Shown: positions 1 to 8,477, numbered from the stretch's first letter. The stretch is 64,000 nucleotides of DNA from Sphingopyxis sp. OPL5 (GCF_003797775.2 NZ_CP060725.1:2784001-2848000); one strand, 5' to 3'. Translations and numbers: made by a program. Notes: generated from the sequence alone by a model not told the origin.

Positions 1-305
1 GCGACACGCTGAAAGTCGGCGTCAAGGTGGTCGAAGGCGAACGCACCCGCGTCCAGAATTTCGAAGGCGTGTGCATCGCACGCTCGAACAAGGGCATGGG
101 CTCCAACTTCACCGTGCGCAAAATGTCGTTCGGCGAGGGTGTCGAGCGCGTGTTCCCGCTCTATTCGCCCAACATCGACAGCATTACCGTCATCCGCAAG
201 GGTGCCGTGCGTCGTGCGAAGCTTTACTATCTTCGTGGCCGCACCGGCAAATCGGCGCGTATTGCGGAGCGCCGCGATTACCGGCCGGAAGCCAGCGAGG
301 GCTAA
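1..305 (+). CDS. rplS: 50S ribosomal protein L19, C-terminal part (cut by window start)
   Basis: L19 lies at the interface of the two ribosomal subunits. The window opens inside the gene; about 100 codons are visible before the TAA, so only a short N-terminal piece is missing. Family-typical stretches are [19 protein letters not shown], a segment ending in [12 protein letters not shown], and [17 protein letters not shown] near the end. Bases 1-2 complete a codon begun outside the window. An intrinsic terminator follows at once, so this is the last gene of its transcription unit, which in related bacteria usually holds rpsP, rimM and trmD. Confidence 0.97.
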   Translation, partial: DTLKVGVKVVEGERTRVQNFEGVCIARSNKGMGSNFTVRKMSFGEGVERVFPLYSPNIDSITVIRKGAVRRAKLYYLRGRTGKSARIAERRDYRPEASEG

Positions 306-342
306 GGGAGACTTTCCCAACCCCAAGCGAAAACAGCTTTCC

Positions 343-383
343 AAAACGACCGGTTCCGCCAAAGCGCAGAGCCGGTCGTTTTT
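343..383 (+). terminator. Rho-independent terminator after rplS
   Basis: The arm AACGACCGGTTC at 345-356 pairs with GAGCCGGTCGTT at 369-380 (one G-T pair), and TTTTT follows. It lies 40 bases after the rplS stop and before the start of the next gene, so it should close the ribosomal-protein unit. Confidence 0.85.
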
Positions 384-403
384 CATTTGGGCAACGCAAA
401 TTC

Positions 404-1021
404 ATGCAGCAGTCCGCGTCCTTTCAGCCTTCACGGCGCGCTCTTATCGGCGCGGGGCTGTGCTTTGGCGCTTTCGGACTGTCGGGCGGGGCGCTGGCGG
501 CGACCACCGCCGAGCGGCTGGTTGCTGCCGCCCGCAAGCAGGTTGGCGTGACGCTCGCCTATGACCCCGCTTACACCGTGCTGCCCTTCCCGAACGGCGA
601 CGTGGCGCGCGCCAAGGGCGTGTGCACCGACGTCCTGATCCGCGCCTATCGCGACGCGCTGGGGGTCGATCTGCAGGCCCTTGTAAACGCCGACATGAAG
701 GCCGACTTCGGGGCCTATCCGAAAAACTGGGGGCTGCGCCGTCCCGACCGCAACATCGACCACCGCCGCGTGCCGAACCTCGCGACCTTTTGGACGCGCC
801 AGCGCGCGCGGCTGCCCGTCTCGACCGATCCCGCCGGCTGGCGGCCGGGCGATATCTTTACCGCGATGACTGGCGGGCGCTTTCCGCACACCGGCGTCGT
901 TTCCGACCGAACTAACGCAGCGGGCCGCCCGCTGATCATCCACAATATCGGACGCGGCGCCCGCGAAGAGGATGCCTTGTTCGACCACCCGCTGACCGGC
1001 CATTTCCGCTGGAAGGTCTGA
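404..1021 (+). CDS. DUF1287 family secreted protein
   Basis: A 205-residue protein of the DUF1287 family, proteins of unknown role that resemble NlpC/P60-like cysteine hydrolases. Residues 11-32 (RRALIGAGLCFGAFGLSGGA followed by LA) form a twin-arginine-like signal peptide, so export is likely. The conserved cysteine is in GVCTD (about residue 74). The block PKNWGLRRPDRNIDHRRVPN and a C-terminal histidine in FPHTGVVSD fit the family. The ATG at 404 was chosen because the signal peptide starts there; longer readings run into the rplS terminator. The enzymatic role is inferred from the family only. Confidence 0.8.
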   Translation: MQQSASFQPSRRALIGAGLCFGAFGLSGGALAATTAERLVAAARKQVGVTLAYDPAYTVLPFPNGDVARAKGVCTDVLIRAYRDALGVDLQALVNADMKADFGAYPKNWGLRRPDRNIDHRRVPNLATFWTRQRARLPVSTDPAGWRPGDIFTAMTGGRFPHTGVVSDRTNAAGRPLIIHNIGRGAREEDALFDHPLTGHFRWKV

Positions 1022-1055
1022 CCATATTTCGAGTTTTACGCTGAGGAGTGTTTTC

Positions 1056-2081
1056 ATGGGTTATCGTATCGTTGTCGCGGGCGCGACGGGCAATGTCGGG
1101 CGTGAGGTGCTCGCCATCCTGTTCGAACGCGAATTCCCGATCGACGAACTGGCGCTGGTTGCCTCGTCGCGCAGTCAGGGCCTCGACATCGAACTTGGCG
1201 ATACCGGCAAGACCGCCAAATGCCAGAATATCGACAATTTCGACTGGGCCGGCTGGGACATGGCGATCTTCGCGATCGGCAGCGACGCGACCAAGGTCCA
1301 CGCGCCGAAGGCGGCGGCGGCGGGCTGCGTCGTGATCGACAACTCGTCGCTCTATCGCATGGACCCCGACGTGCCGCTGATCGTGCCCGAGGTGAATCCG
1401 GACGCGATCGACGGCTATACCAAGCGCAACATCATCGCGAACCCGAACTGCTCGACTGCGCAGATGGTCGTCGCGCTCAAGCCGCTCCACGATGCCGCCA
1501 CCATCAAGCGCGTCGTCGTCTCGACCTATCAATCGGTATCGGGCGCAGGCAAGGCGGGCATGGACGAACTGTGGAACCAGACGCGCCAGATCTTCGTCGG
1601 CGACGAAAAGGACATCCAGAAGTTCACCAAGCAGATCGCCTTCAACGTCATCCCGCACATCGACAGCTTCCTCGACGACGGCCAGACCAAGGAAGAGTGG
1701 AAGATGGTCGTCGAGACCAAGAAGATTCTCGATCCCAAGATCAAGGTGACGGCGACCTGCGTCCGCGTGCCGGTGTTCGTCGGCCACAGCGAGGCGATCA
1801 ACATCGAGATGGAGAATGAGCTGTCGGCCGAGGATGCCCAGCGCATCCTGCGCGAAGCCCCCGGCGTCGTCCTTCACGACAAGCGCGAGGACGGCGGCTA
1901 TATCACCCCCGTCGAATGCGTCGGCGACTTCGCGACCTTCGTCAGCCGCGTCCGCGATGATCCGACGTTGGATAACGGCCTGAATCTCTGGTGCGTCAGC
2001 GATAATTTGCGCAAGGGCGCCGCGCTGAACGCGGTGCAGATCGCCGAACTGCTCGGGCGCCGTCACCTGAAAAAGGGCTGA
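1056..2081 (+). CDS. asd: Aspartate-semialdehyde dehydrogenase
   Basis: Catalyses NADPH-dependent reduction of aspartyl phosphate to aspartate semialdehyde, the branch point to lysine/diaminopimelate, threonine and methionine. The 341-residue length is normal. The N-terminal dinucleotide-binding loop reads VVAGATGNVGREVL (residues 5-18). The catalytic cysteine is in NPNCSTAQM (C132), and the substrate-binding histidine is probably in VFVGHSEAIN. TGAGGAG lies just before the ATG as ribosome binding site. Stands alone; the next plus-strand gene follows after a palindromic repeat. Confidence 0.97.
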   Translation: MGYRIVVAGATGNVGREVLAILFEREFPIDELALVASSRSQGLDIELGDTGKTAKCQNIDNFDWAGWDMAIFAIGSDATKVHAPKAAAAGCVVIDNSSLYRMDPDVPLIVPEVNPDAIDGYTKRNIIANPNCSTAQMVVALKPLHDAATIKRVVVSTYQSVSGAGKAGMDELWNQTRQIFVGDEKDIQKFTKQIAFNVIPHIDSFLDDGQTKEEWKMVVETKKILDPKIKVTATCVRVPVFVGHSEAINIEMENELSAEDAQRILREAPGVVLHDKREDGGYITPVECVGDFATFVSRVRDDPTLDNGLNLWCVSDNLRKGAALNAVQIAELLGRRHLKKG

Positions 2082-2086
2082 GCCTA

Positions 2087-2232
2087 ATCCTCCCTGTCGC
2101 GAAGCGATGGGGAGGGGGACCGCCGCGAAGCGGTGGTGGAGGGGCCGAAACCTTGCACGACGCCTGACGGCGTCGGCCCCTCCGTCAGCGCTTCGCGCTG
2201 CCACCTCCCCATCGCTTCGCCACAGGGAGGAT
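2087..2232. repeat. Dispersed palindromic repeat, family A, copy 1
   Basis: A 146-bp imperfect palindrome beginning ATCCTCCCTGTCGCGAAGCG and ending with the complement CAGGGAGGAT. Nested pairs are GATGGGGAGG with CCTCCCCATC, and GGAGGGGCC with GGCCCCTCC around the centre. Three further copies lie at 24035, 34458 and 42719, all intergenic. It fills most of the gap between asd and ddaH. Confidence 0.9.
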
Positions 2233-2272
2233 CGCATTGCCGACCGCAAAGCGTTCGGGCTATGCCGCTGCC

Positions 2273-3049
2273 ATGACCACCCCTTATCGCTTCACCCACG
2301 CCATTGTCCGCACCCCCGCCCCCTCGGCGATCCACGGCATCCGTGCCGACGGCGGGCCCGACCCGGACTTTCCGGCGCTTGCTGCGGAACATGAAGCCTA
2401 TGTCGCGACGCTCCGGGATCTCGGCCTCGCCGTCACCATCCTGCCCGCGCTCGACGCCTTCCCCGATGCCCTGTTCGTCGAGGATGTCGCGCTGACCTTC
2501 CCCGAGGGCGCGATCCTGCTCCGCCCCGGTGCGGCCACCCGCGCGGGCGAGGTCGCGTTTATTGGCGACGCGCTCGCCGCGCATCATCCCCGACGCCTCT
2601 CCATGACCGCCGGTCATGTCGATGGCGGCGACGTGCTCCGCCTCGCCGACCGCGTCGTCATCGGCCTCTCGGCGCGCACCAACCGCGCGGGCGCCGAGGA
2701 ACTGGCGACGCTTCTCGCCGACCTCGGCTACAGCGCCGAAATCGCCGACACCCCGCCCGGCGTCCTGCATTTCAAGACCGGCTGCTCGCTGATCGACGCG
2801 GGTACCATCCTCGCCGTCCCCGCGCTCGCCGACTGCCCGCAATTCGCGGGACTGGAGGTCGTCGTGACCCCGCCGGGCGAGGAGGCGGCGGCGAACCTTC
2901 TCCGCATCAACGACACCATTCTCGTCGGCGATCGCTGGACCGCCACCCACGCGCTGCTCGCCGCGCGCGGTCACGCGATCCGTCCGCTTCCGACGACCCA
3001 GATCGCACGCATCGACGCGGGCCTCAGCTGCATGTCGCTGCGCTGGTGA
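2273..3049 (+). CDS. ddaH: Dimethylargininase-type amidinotransferase-fold hydrolase
   Basis: A 258-residue member of the amidinotransferase fold, best matching dimethylarginine dimethylaminohydrolase, which releases citrulline and dimethylamine from methylated arginine. Diagnostic segments are FVEDVAL near residue 70, GHVDGGDVLR with catalytic acidic residues, VLHFKTGC with the catalytic histidine, and the C-terminal nucleophile in LSCMSLRW (C253). The ATG at 2273 lies just after repeat copy A1; an upstream in-frame start would lie inside the repeat. Arginine deiminase is less likely because of the short length. Confidence 0.88.
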   Translation: MTTPYRFTHAIVRTPAPSAIHGIRADGGPDPDFPALAAEHEAYVATLRDLGLAVTILPALDAFPDALFVEDVALTFPEGAILLRPGAATRAGEVAFIGDALAAHHPRRLSMTAGHVDGGDVLRLADRVVIGLSARTNRAGAEELATLLADLGYSAEIADTPPGVLHFKTGCSLIDAGTILAVPALADCPQFAGLEVVVTPPGEEAAANLLRINDTILVGDRWTATHALLAARGHAIRPLPTTQIARIDAGLSCMSLRW

Positions 3050-3075
3050 TGGGGCCCAGGCCCACCCACCAGTTT

Positions 3076-3155
3076 CCGTTCGTGTCGAGCGAAGTCGAGA
3101 CACGCCGCAGGCGCGCACGAACGATGGGCATCTCGACTTCGCTCGATGCGAACGG
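3076..3155. repeat. Dispersed palindromic repeat, family B, copy 1
   Basis: Inverted arms of about 29 bases: left arm CCGTTCGTGTCGAGCGAAGT onward at 3076-3104, right arm ending TCGCTCGATGCGAACGG at 3126-3155. The core GAGCGAAGTCGAGA recurs in copy 2 at 22031. A possible start codon for the next gene (3146) lies inside the right arm. Confidence 0.85.
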
Positions 3156-3163
3156 ATAAGGGG

Positions 3164-3781
3164 ATGATCACTACCCTCCCGCGCGCCCAGAAACAGCTCC
3201 TGGCCCTTCTCGCCGCGCTGCTCCTCCTTGCCCAGATCGCGCAGCCCTATCCCGAGGTCGCGCTGCTCCAGCATATCCCGACGCTGGTCTTCCTGCTCGC
3301 CTCGCCCTCGCTGCTCCGCCGCTGGCCACTGTCGACCGCGGCGTTCGCCTGCATCATCGCCTTCCTCGCGCTCCACACCCTCGGCGGCCGCTATGCCTAC
3401 AGCAACGTCCCCTATGACGATTGGGCGCGCGCGCTCACCGGCACCACCCTGTCGGACGCCTTCGGCTGGACTCGCAACCATTATGACCGCCTCGTCCATT
3501 TCGCCTTCGGCGCGCTGTCGGTCGTCCCCGTCGCCGAGATCGCCCGCCGCTGGGGCGGACTGACCCCGCGCGGTGCCATCCTCGCCGTGCTTGGCTGGGT
3601 GCTCGCCATCTCGTGCCTCTACGAAATGTTCGAATGGCTGCTCACCATCGTCGCGGCGGGCGCGACCGCTGATCGATACAACGGGCAACAGGGCGACATC
3701 TGGGACGCGCAAAAGGATATGGCGCTCGCCACCCTCGGTGCGATACTGGTTCTCGTCACCCCCTCCCGCGGCAGGAATTGA
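3164..3781 (+). CDS. DUF2238 (YjdF-like) integral membrane protein
   Basis: A 205-residue inner-membrane protein of unknown function. About five to six hydrophobic segments are visible, starting with LLALLAALLLLAQIA at residues 12-26. Family hallmarks are the histidine segment NHYDRLVHFAFG, the CLYEMFEWLL motif in a membrane segment, and the C-terminal GQQGDIWDAQKDM. The ATG at 3164 follows AAGGGG and avoids the repeat; an in-frame ATG at 3146 would place the start inside repeat B1. Four bases separate it from the following lipoprotein gene, so the two are probably cotranscribed. Confidence 0.85.
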   Translation: MITTLPRAQKQLLALLAALLLLAQIAQPYPEVALLQHIPTLVFLLASPSLLRRWPLSTAAFACIIAFLALHTLGGRYAYSNVPYDDWARALTGTTLSDAFGWTRNHYDRLVHFAFGALSVVPVAEIARRWGGLTPRGAILAVLGWVLAISCLYEMFEWLLTIVAAGATADRYNGQQGDIWDAQKDMALATLGAILVLVTPSRGRN

Positions 3782-3784
3782 GCG

Positions 3785-4390
3785 ATGCGCAACGTCAGCA
3801 CCCTCGTCATGATCGGCATGCTCGCCGCGTGCAAGCCCGCCGCCGACAAGGCGCCGGTGGATGCCGACCCCGTCGCGCCTGCGGTCCCCGAGGCAAAGGC
3901 CGATGGGCCGAACGCTGCGACCACCGCGATCAGTCTCGATGGAGAGGGCCTGCGCTTCATCGACAAGAATAATGGCAAGACCAGCCTGCTCGCCTTCGGT
4001 GCGCCACGCGCGCAGGCCGAAGAAGCACTGGCGCGCGTCGCGGGTACCCTCGACGACCGCAGCACCAACGAGGAATGCGGCGCCGGCACGATGGAGTTCA
4101 CCCGCTACGACGCGATGACCCTCAATTTCCAGGACGGCAAGTTCGTCGGCTGGTTCCTCGGTAACGAACCCGGCGCCGACCTATATTCGACGATGAGCGG
4201 CATCGCCATCGGCACCACCCGCGCCAAGGCCGCAGAGTCGGTCAAGCTCGTCGCGATCGAGGACAGCACGCTTGGCGAGGAGTTCACCCTTGGCGAGGGT
4301 CAGGACAGCATTGGCGGTATGTTCGCCGCGCCCGGCGAAGCGGCGAAGATCGACGCGCTGTTCGCGGGGATGAACTGCTTCTTCCGCTAA
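3785..4390 (+). CDS. Putative lipoprotein of unknown function
   Basis: A 201-residue protein. A short signal segment ends in the lipobox LAAC (cysteine at about residue 16), so the mature protein should be lipid-anchored. A low-complexity Ala/Pro/Asp linker follows to about residue 45, then a soluble domain with two cysteines (NEECGAGTMEF and the penultimate MNCFFR). No family was recognised. It lies three bases after the DUF2238 gene. Confidence 0.7.
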   Translation: MRNVSTLVMIGMLAACKPAADKAPVDADPVAPAVPEAKADGPNAATTAISLDGEGLRFIDKNNGKTSLLAFGAPRAQAEEALARVAGTLDDRSTNEECGAGTMEFTRYDAMTLNFQDGKFVGWFLGNEPGADLYSTMSGIAIGTTRAKAAESVKLVAIEDSTLGEEFTLGEGQDSIGGMFAAPGEAAKIDALFAGMNCFFR

Positions 4391-4471
4391 CCTGCCTTGT
4401 GGAGCAAGCTGCGCCATCCTTTCCTCTGAAAGGCCGAGGGCAAGGTCCGCTTTCTGCTCCAAAGCCGACTG

Positions 4472-5242
4472 TCACGCATTGCGTGCCATCAGCCCGCCGT
4501 CGACCGGGATCACCGCGCCGGTGATGTAGCTGGCGGCGGGGAGGACGAGGCTGAGCGTCATATGCGCGACTTCCTCGGGGTCGCCGTACCGACGCAGCGC
4601 GGTGCGGCGTTTGGCGAAGACCAGCTTGTCGGCTTCGGCCACCGTGTCGGTCATGCCGGTGTGGATCGGGCCCGGGCAGATGCAGTTGACCGTGATGCCC
4701 TCCTTGCCAAGATCGACCGCGAGGCCGCGCGTCAGCCCGGTGACACCCGTCTTGGCGGCGACATAGGGCGTATCGCCGGGTGTCGCGCCCAGGCCCTCGG
4801 TCGAGGCGATGTTGACGATACGCGCGGCGTCGCTTTGGCGGAGGAAGGGCAGTGCGGCGCGAACCATGCGCTGGTGCGCGGTGAGCAGGATCGCCACGGC
4901 GCGGTGCCAGATACCGTCATAATCGTCGGCATCGAGCGGGCAGAAGGCCGAGATGCCGGCATTGTTGATGAGAATGTCGATGCCGCCGAAATGCGCGGCG
5001 ATGTCGGCGACGACGGTCCTGATCGCGTCGCCATTGGACACGTCGAGCGCGAAGGCTTTGGCGTTCCCGCCCGCCTCGGCCGCCACCGCCTCGCACGCGG
5101 CGAGATCGAGGTCGGTGACCGCGACCTTGGCGCCTTCGCTCGCGAGCAGCAGCGCGGTGGCGCGGCCCATACCGCTCGCGGCGCCGGTGACGATCGCGAC
5201 GCGGCCGGCGACCGAGCGTGAGCGGTTCGGCGCCGCGCTCAC
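4472..5242 (-). CDS. SDR-family NAD(P)-dependent oxidoreductase
   Basis: A classical short-chain dehydrogenase of 256 residues. It has the nucleotide motif TGAASGMG (about residues 19-26), the NNAG motif, the catalytic serine in NIASTEG and the YxxxK pair in YVAAK. The end EEVAHMTLSLVLPAASYITG and PVDGG are typical of FabG-like enzymes. The substrate cannot be read from sequence. The start is GTG at 5242, overlapping the amn stop by four bases, so it is translationally coupled to the AMP nucleosidase gene. Confidence 0.88.
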   Translation of the reverse strand: MSAAPNRSRSVAGRVAIVTGAASGMGRATALLLASEGAKVAVTDLDLAACEAVAAEAGGNAKAFALDVSNGDAIRTVVADIAAHFGGIDILINNAGISAFCPLDADDYDGIWHRAVAILLTAHQRMVRAALPFLRQSDAARIVNIASTEGLGATPGDTPYVAAKTGVTGLTRGLAVDLGKEGITVNCICPGPIHTGMTDTVAEADKLVFAKRRTALRRYGDPEEVAHMTLSLVLPAASYITGAVIPVDGGLMARNA

Positions 5243-6723
5243 CGGAAGGGCGGTTCGTTGAAGGCGCGGAGTTTGCGGCTGTGGAGCTTGGCGCCCTCGT
5301 CGCGCATCGTCTCGCAGGCGCGGATACCGATCTGGAGATGCGCGGCGATCGCTTCTTCATAGAAGCGGTTCGCCTGGCCGGGCAGCTTGAGCTCGCCGTG
5401 GAGCGGCTTGTCGCTGACGCAGAGCAGGGTGCCATAGGGGACGCGGAAGCGGTAGCCCTGCGCCGCGATCGTCGCGCTTTCCATGTCGATACCAATCGCG
5501 CGCGACTGCGAGAAGCGCAGCGCGCTGTCGGTGTAGCGCAGCTCCCAGTTGCGGTCGTCGGTGGTGACGACAGTGCCGGTGCGCATGCGTTTTTTCAGGT
5601 CGGCGCCGCTGGTGCCGGATACGGCTTCGGCGGCGCTGGCGAGCGCCTGTTGCACTTCGGCGATCGGCGGAATCGGGATTTCGGGGGGCAGGACCGCGTC
5701 GAGGATATGATCGTCGCGCAGATAGGCGTGGGCGAGGACATAGTCGCCGATGCGCTGGCTGGGGCGCAGCCCGCCGCAATGGCCGATCATCAGCCAGGCC
5801 TCGGGGCGCAGCACCGCGAGATGGTCGCAGATCGTCTTGGCGTTCGACGGGCCGACGCCGATGTTGACGAGGGTGATGCCGCCGCCGTCCGGGGCGATGA
5901 GATGATAGGCGGGCATCTGGTGCCGGCGCCAGGCGCTGTCGGCGACGAGCGCGCTCGCGTTGACCCCGGGCTGGTCGACATAGAGGCCCGCGGCGCCGGC
6001 GAGCGCGGTGTAGCGGCCCTGGCCGACCTGCGCCCCCGCCCAGGAGACGAACTCGTCGACATAGCGGTGGTAGTTGGTGAACAGGATGTAGCGCTGGAAA
6101 TGCTCGGGCGCGGTGCCGGTGTAATGGCGGAGGCGCGCGAGGGAGAAGTCGGTGCGCAGCGCGTCGAACAGCGCGAGCGCCTGCGGCGCCGCGGGGTCGC
6201 TGCCGAACAGCCCGTCGGCAAGCTCGTCGCCGATGTCGGCGAGCTCGGTGGTCGGGAAGTGACGTGCGAGTTCGAGCGGGGTGACGCGCCCCATGTCCGA
6301 CCCGTCGCTGGCGTCGAGCACATAGGGAAAGGGGATTTGCTGCCCGGTGCGCGTCACCGACAACTCTACGTCATAATGGCGGACGAGCAGGTTGAGCTGG
6401 TCGCGCAGATAATCGGCGAACAGGTCGGGGCGGGTGACCGTGGTGACGAACTCGCCCGCGCGCTCGAACTGGCCGAAGGCCAGATTATGCGCGGTCTGCC
6501 CCTCGCGCTGTTCGCCGGTCGTGACGAGGCGGAGCGCCGGATAGTCGAACAGCCCGGTCGCGGCGGCATCGGCCGGCGGCAGCGTGCCGTCGCGGACATA
6601 GGCGGCGATCGCCGATTTGAGATTGGAGACCGAGGTGCGGAACTTGTCCTGGAGCTCGGCGATGATCCCTTCGACGAGGGCGGCGGGATCGGCGATGTTC
6701 TGGTTTTGCGATGAGGATGTCAT
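5239..6723 (-). CDS. amn: AMP nucleosidase
   Basis: Hydrolyses AMP to adenine and ribose 5-phosphate, helping to set adenylate levels. The 494-residue length matches bacterial Amn. The N-terminal half is the Amn-specific domain; the C-terminal half is a nucleoside phosphorylase-like fold with the phosphate/nucleoside segment LVNIGVGPSNAKTICDHLAV and MIGHCGGLRPSQRIGDYVLA. MESATIAAQGYRFRVPYG supplies the glutamate that contacts ribose, and LCVSDKPLHGELKLPGQAN is typical of the family. It is the first gene of a two-gene unit with the SDR. Confidence 0.93.
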   Translation of the reverse strand: MTSSSQNQNIADPAALVEGIIAELQDKFRTSVSNLKSAIAAYVRDGTLPPADAAATGLFDYPALRLVTTGEQREGQTAHNLAFGQFERAGEFVTTVTRPDLFADYLRDQLNLLVRHYDVELSVTRTGQQIPFPYVLDASDGSDMGRVTPLELARHFPTTELADIGDELADGLFGSDPAAPQALALFDALRTDFSLARLRHYTGTAPEHFQRYILFTNYHRYVDEFVSWAGAQVGQGRYTALAGAAGLYVDQPGVNASALVADSAWRRHQMPAYHLIAPDGGGITLVNIGVGPSNAKTICDHLAVLRPEAWLMIGHCGGLRPSQRIGDYVLAHAYLRDDHILDAVLPPEIPIPPIAEVQQALASAAEAVSGTSGADLKKRMRTGTVVTTDDRNWELRYTDSALRFSQSRAIGIDMESATIAAQGYRFRVPYGTLLCVSDKPLHGELKLPGQANRFYEEAIAAHLQIGIRACETMRDEGAKLHSRKLRAFNEPPFR

Positions 6724-6749
6724 CGCGACGCTGTTGCACGAAAATGTGA

Positions 6750-6784
6750 CAAAAGGGAAGGGGCGGCCCGCGAACAGGCCGCCC
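6750..6784 (-). terminator. Intrinsic terminator after the peroxiredoxin gene
   Basis: Read on the minus strand, GGGCGGCC and GGCCGCCC (6777-6784 and 6761-6768) form a stem with an eight-base loop. CTTCCCTTTTG follows. It begins 13 bases beyond the peroxiredoxin stop and separates that gene from amn. Confidence 0.75.
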
Positions 6785-6796
6785 TCCCGTATTTTC

Positions 6797-7279
6797 TCAG
6801 AGCTGCTCGAGCATATGGTCGGCGCTCGACACCTTGAATTCGCCGGGGGCTTCGACGTTGAGCTGTTCGACGACGCCGTCGTTGACGATCATCGAGAAGC
6901 GCTGGCCGCGCTTGCCCATGCCAAAGGCCTGGCCGTCCATGGTGAGGCCGACCGCTTCGGCGAAATCGCCATTGCCGTCGGCGAGCATGGTGACCGAGCC
7001 GCCGGCGTCGCCATTCTTGCCCCAGGCGCCCATGACGAAGGCGTCGTTGACCGCGGTGCAGACGATCTCGTCGATGCCCTTGGCCTTCAGTTCCTCGGCC
7101 TTTTCGACGAAGCCCGGCAGGTGCTTGGCCGAACAGGTCGGGGTGAAGGCGCCGGGTACCGAGAAGAGCGCGACCTTGCGGCCCTTGAAATAATCGGCGG
7201 TGCTGACCCGTTCGGGTCCGCCTTCGGTCACCTTGACCAGCGTCGTTTCGGGCAGCTTGTCTCCGGTCTGGATCGTCAT
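6797..7279 (-). CDS. Peroxiredoxin, Prx5/glutaredoxin-dependent type
   Basis: A 160-residue thiol peroxidase that reduces hydrogen peroxide and alkyl hydroperoxides. The peroxidatic cysteine is in PGAFTPTCSAKHLPGF (C49), the signature of the Prx5/AhpE-like atypical group. The later FVMGAWGKN and LADGNGDFAEAVGL stretches also fit. There is no N-terminal export signal, so it should be cytoplasmic. Monocistronic, with its own terminator, and divergent from yqgE. Confidence 0.92.
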   Translation of the reverse strand: MTIQTGDKLPETTLVKVTEGGPERVSTADYFKGRKVALFSVPGAFTPTCSAKHLPGFVEKAEELKAKGIDEIVCTAVNDAFVMGAWGKNGDAGGSVTMLADGNGDFAEAVGLTMDGQAFGMGKRGQRFSMIVNDGVVEQLNVEAPGEFKVSSADHMLEQL

Positions 7280-7406
7280 GTTTTCGTCCTCTCAGCGGGG
7301 GGAATCGGGAGCGCAGACATTGGGTGGCGACCGGCCCGAGTCAAGCGCGGCGGATAAATTCACGCGCGCGCTGGACCGGGCCGACGCGGGCGGGCATGGT
7401 GCGGTC

Positions 7407-7973
7407 ATGGAAACGGCTCCCCCCTGGTTCACCGGCCAGCTGCTCCTCGCGCTGCCCGGCATCGGCGACCCCCGCTTCGAGCATATGGTGATCGCGATGA
7501 TCAGCCATGACGAAGAGGGCGCGATGGGTATCGGCATATCGGACCCGATCGCGGGCATGACGGTGGGCGCGGTGCTCGACCAGCTCGAGATCGCGCACGA
7601 TGGCGACCCGCTCGACCAGCCGGTGTTCCTCGGCGGCCCGGTGGAACAGTCGCGCGGTTTCGTTCTGCACAGCAAGGACTGGGGCGGCGAGGGCGCCATC
7701 GAGGTCGCGGGGCGCTGGACGATATCGAGCTCGCACGACATTTTGCGCGCGATCGGCGAAGGCCGCGGCCCGTCGCGCTGGCTGGTCGCGCTGGGCTATG
7801 CCGGATGGGCGGGCGGCCAGCTCGAGGACGAGATGGTGCGCCACGGCTGGCATGTGACGCCGGGCAGCGACGCCTTGCTGTTCGACACGCCGCCCGAAAA
7901 GCGCTGGCAGGCGGCCTTTGCGGAGGCCGGGATCGATGCGCGCCTGCTGACGACCGAGGGCGGCGAGGCGTAA
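7407..7973 (+). CDS. YqgE/AlgH family protein (DUF179)
   Basis: A 188-residue member of the widespread YqgE/AlgH family, whose biochemical role is unsettled. Family marks are the opening FTGQLLLALPGIGDPRFEHM, FLGGPVEQSRGFVLH, and the WLVALGYAGWAGGQLEDE block. The ATG at 7407 was preferred because the conserved family start begins within a few residues; longer readings lead back into the peroxiredoxin promoter region. The gene ends next to palindromic repeat D1, which may act as its terminator. Confidence 0.92.
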   Translation: METAPPWFTGQLLLALPGIGDPRFEHMVIAMISHDEEGAMGIGISDPIAGMTVGAVLDQLEIAHDGDPLDQPVFLGGPVEQSRGFVLHSKDWGGEGAIEVAGRWTISSSHDILRAIGEGRGPSRWLVALGYAGWAGGQLEDEMVRHGWHVTPGSDALLFDTPPEKRWQAAFAEAGIDARLLTTEGGEA

Positions 7974-7992
7974 GCGAGACGTTCCCAAAACG

Positions 7993-8070
7993 CGTCGCCC
8001 CCGCGAAGGCGGGGGCCGCTATCGGCATTGCACAAGGCTGCCAGCGGCCCCCGCCTTCGCGGGGGCGACG
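7993..8070. repeat. Dispersed palindromic pair, family D, copy 1 (empty)
   Basis: Two 28-base arms, 7993-8020 and 8043-8070, are perfect inverted copies of each other. Each arm is itself a palindrome with the core CCCCCGCGAAGGCGGGGG. The spacer is 22 bases. It lies between convergent genes, where it could terminate both transcripts. Related pairs are at 32184 and 36910, and the gene-carrying version is at 58071. Confidence 0.92.
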
Positions 8071-8078
8071 GATTTGTT

Positions 8079-8477
8079 TCAGCGTGCCAGCGCGAGCAGC
8101 GGGCGCCCTTCGTTGAGATTGGCGAGCGCGGTGCGGGCGGCCCAGCGCGAATCGACATAGCGGCCGTTGGCGAGTTCCAGATCGTAACGGATCGGGCTGT
8201 CGATCGCCGCGCTATAGGCGGTCGCGGCGTCTGCGGTGCGACCCAGACGAGCATAAGCGGTGCCAAGATTGATCAGCCGCGATGGGTCGCGCGCATCGAG
8301 CGTCGTTTCGCCGGTCAGCTTGGCGACCGCGGCGCGATTGTCGCCGGCCTTGAGTTCGGCATAGGCCACCGGCAGGATTTGCGAATCGGCCTGCGGGCCG
8401 GTGACGACGATGATCGACTGGGCGGTGGCAGGGGTCGCGAAAGCAAGAGCGACGAGCGGCAGCAGAATTTTTTTCAT
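8079..8477 (-). CDS. Secreted TPR-like protein
   Basis: A 132-residue protein. Residues 1-19 (MKKILLPLVALAFATPATA) form a clear signal peptide, so it should be periplasmic. The helical middle, with SRLINLGTAYARLGRTADAATAYSAA split over about residues 65-90, resembles one tetratricopeptide unit; no other domain is seen. The start at 8477 is fixed by GGGGAGAT eleven bases upstream and by the signal peptide; longer readings add a non-signal tail. Function unknown. Confidence 0.75.
   Translation of the reverse strand: MKKILLPLVALAFATPATAQSIIVVTGPQADSQILPVAYAELKAGDNRAAVAKLTGETTLDARDPSRLINLGTAYARLGRTADAATAYSAAIDSPIRYDLELANGRYVDSRWAARTALANLNEGRPLLALAR

Noticed and set aside
7993..8070. CRISPR array
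   Set aside because: The repeats are inverted pairs at scattered sites, not direct repeats with regular spacers.
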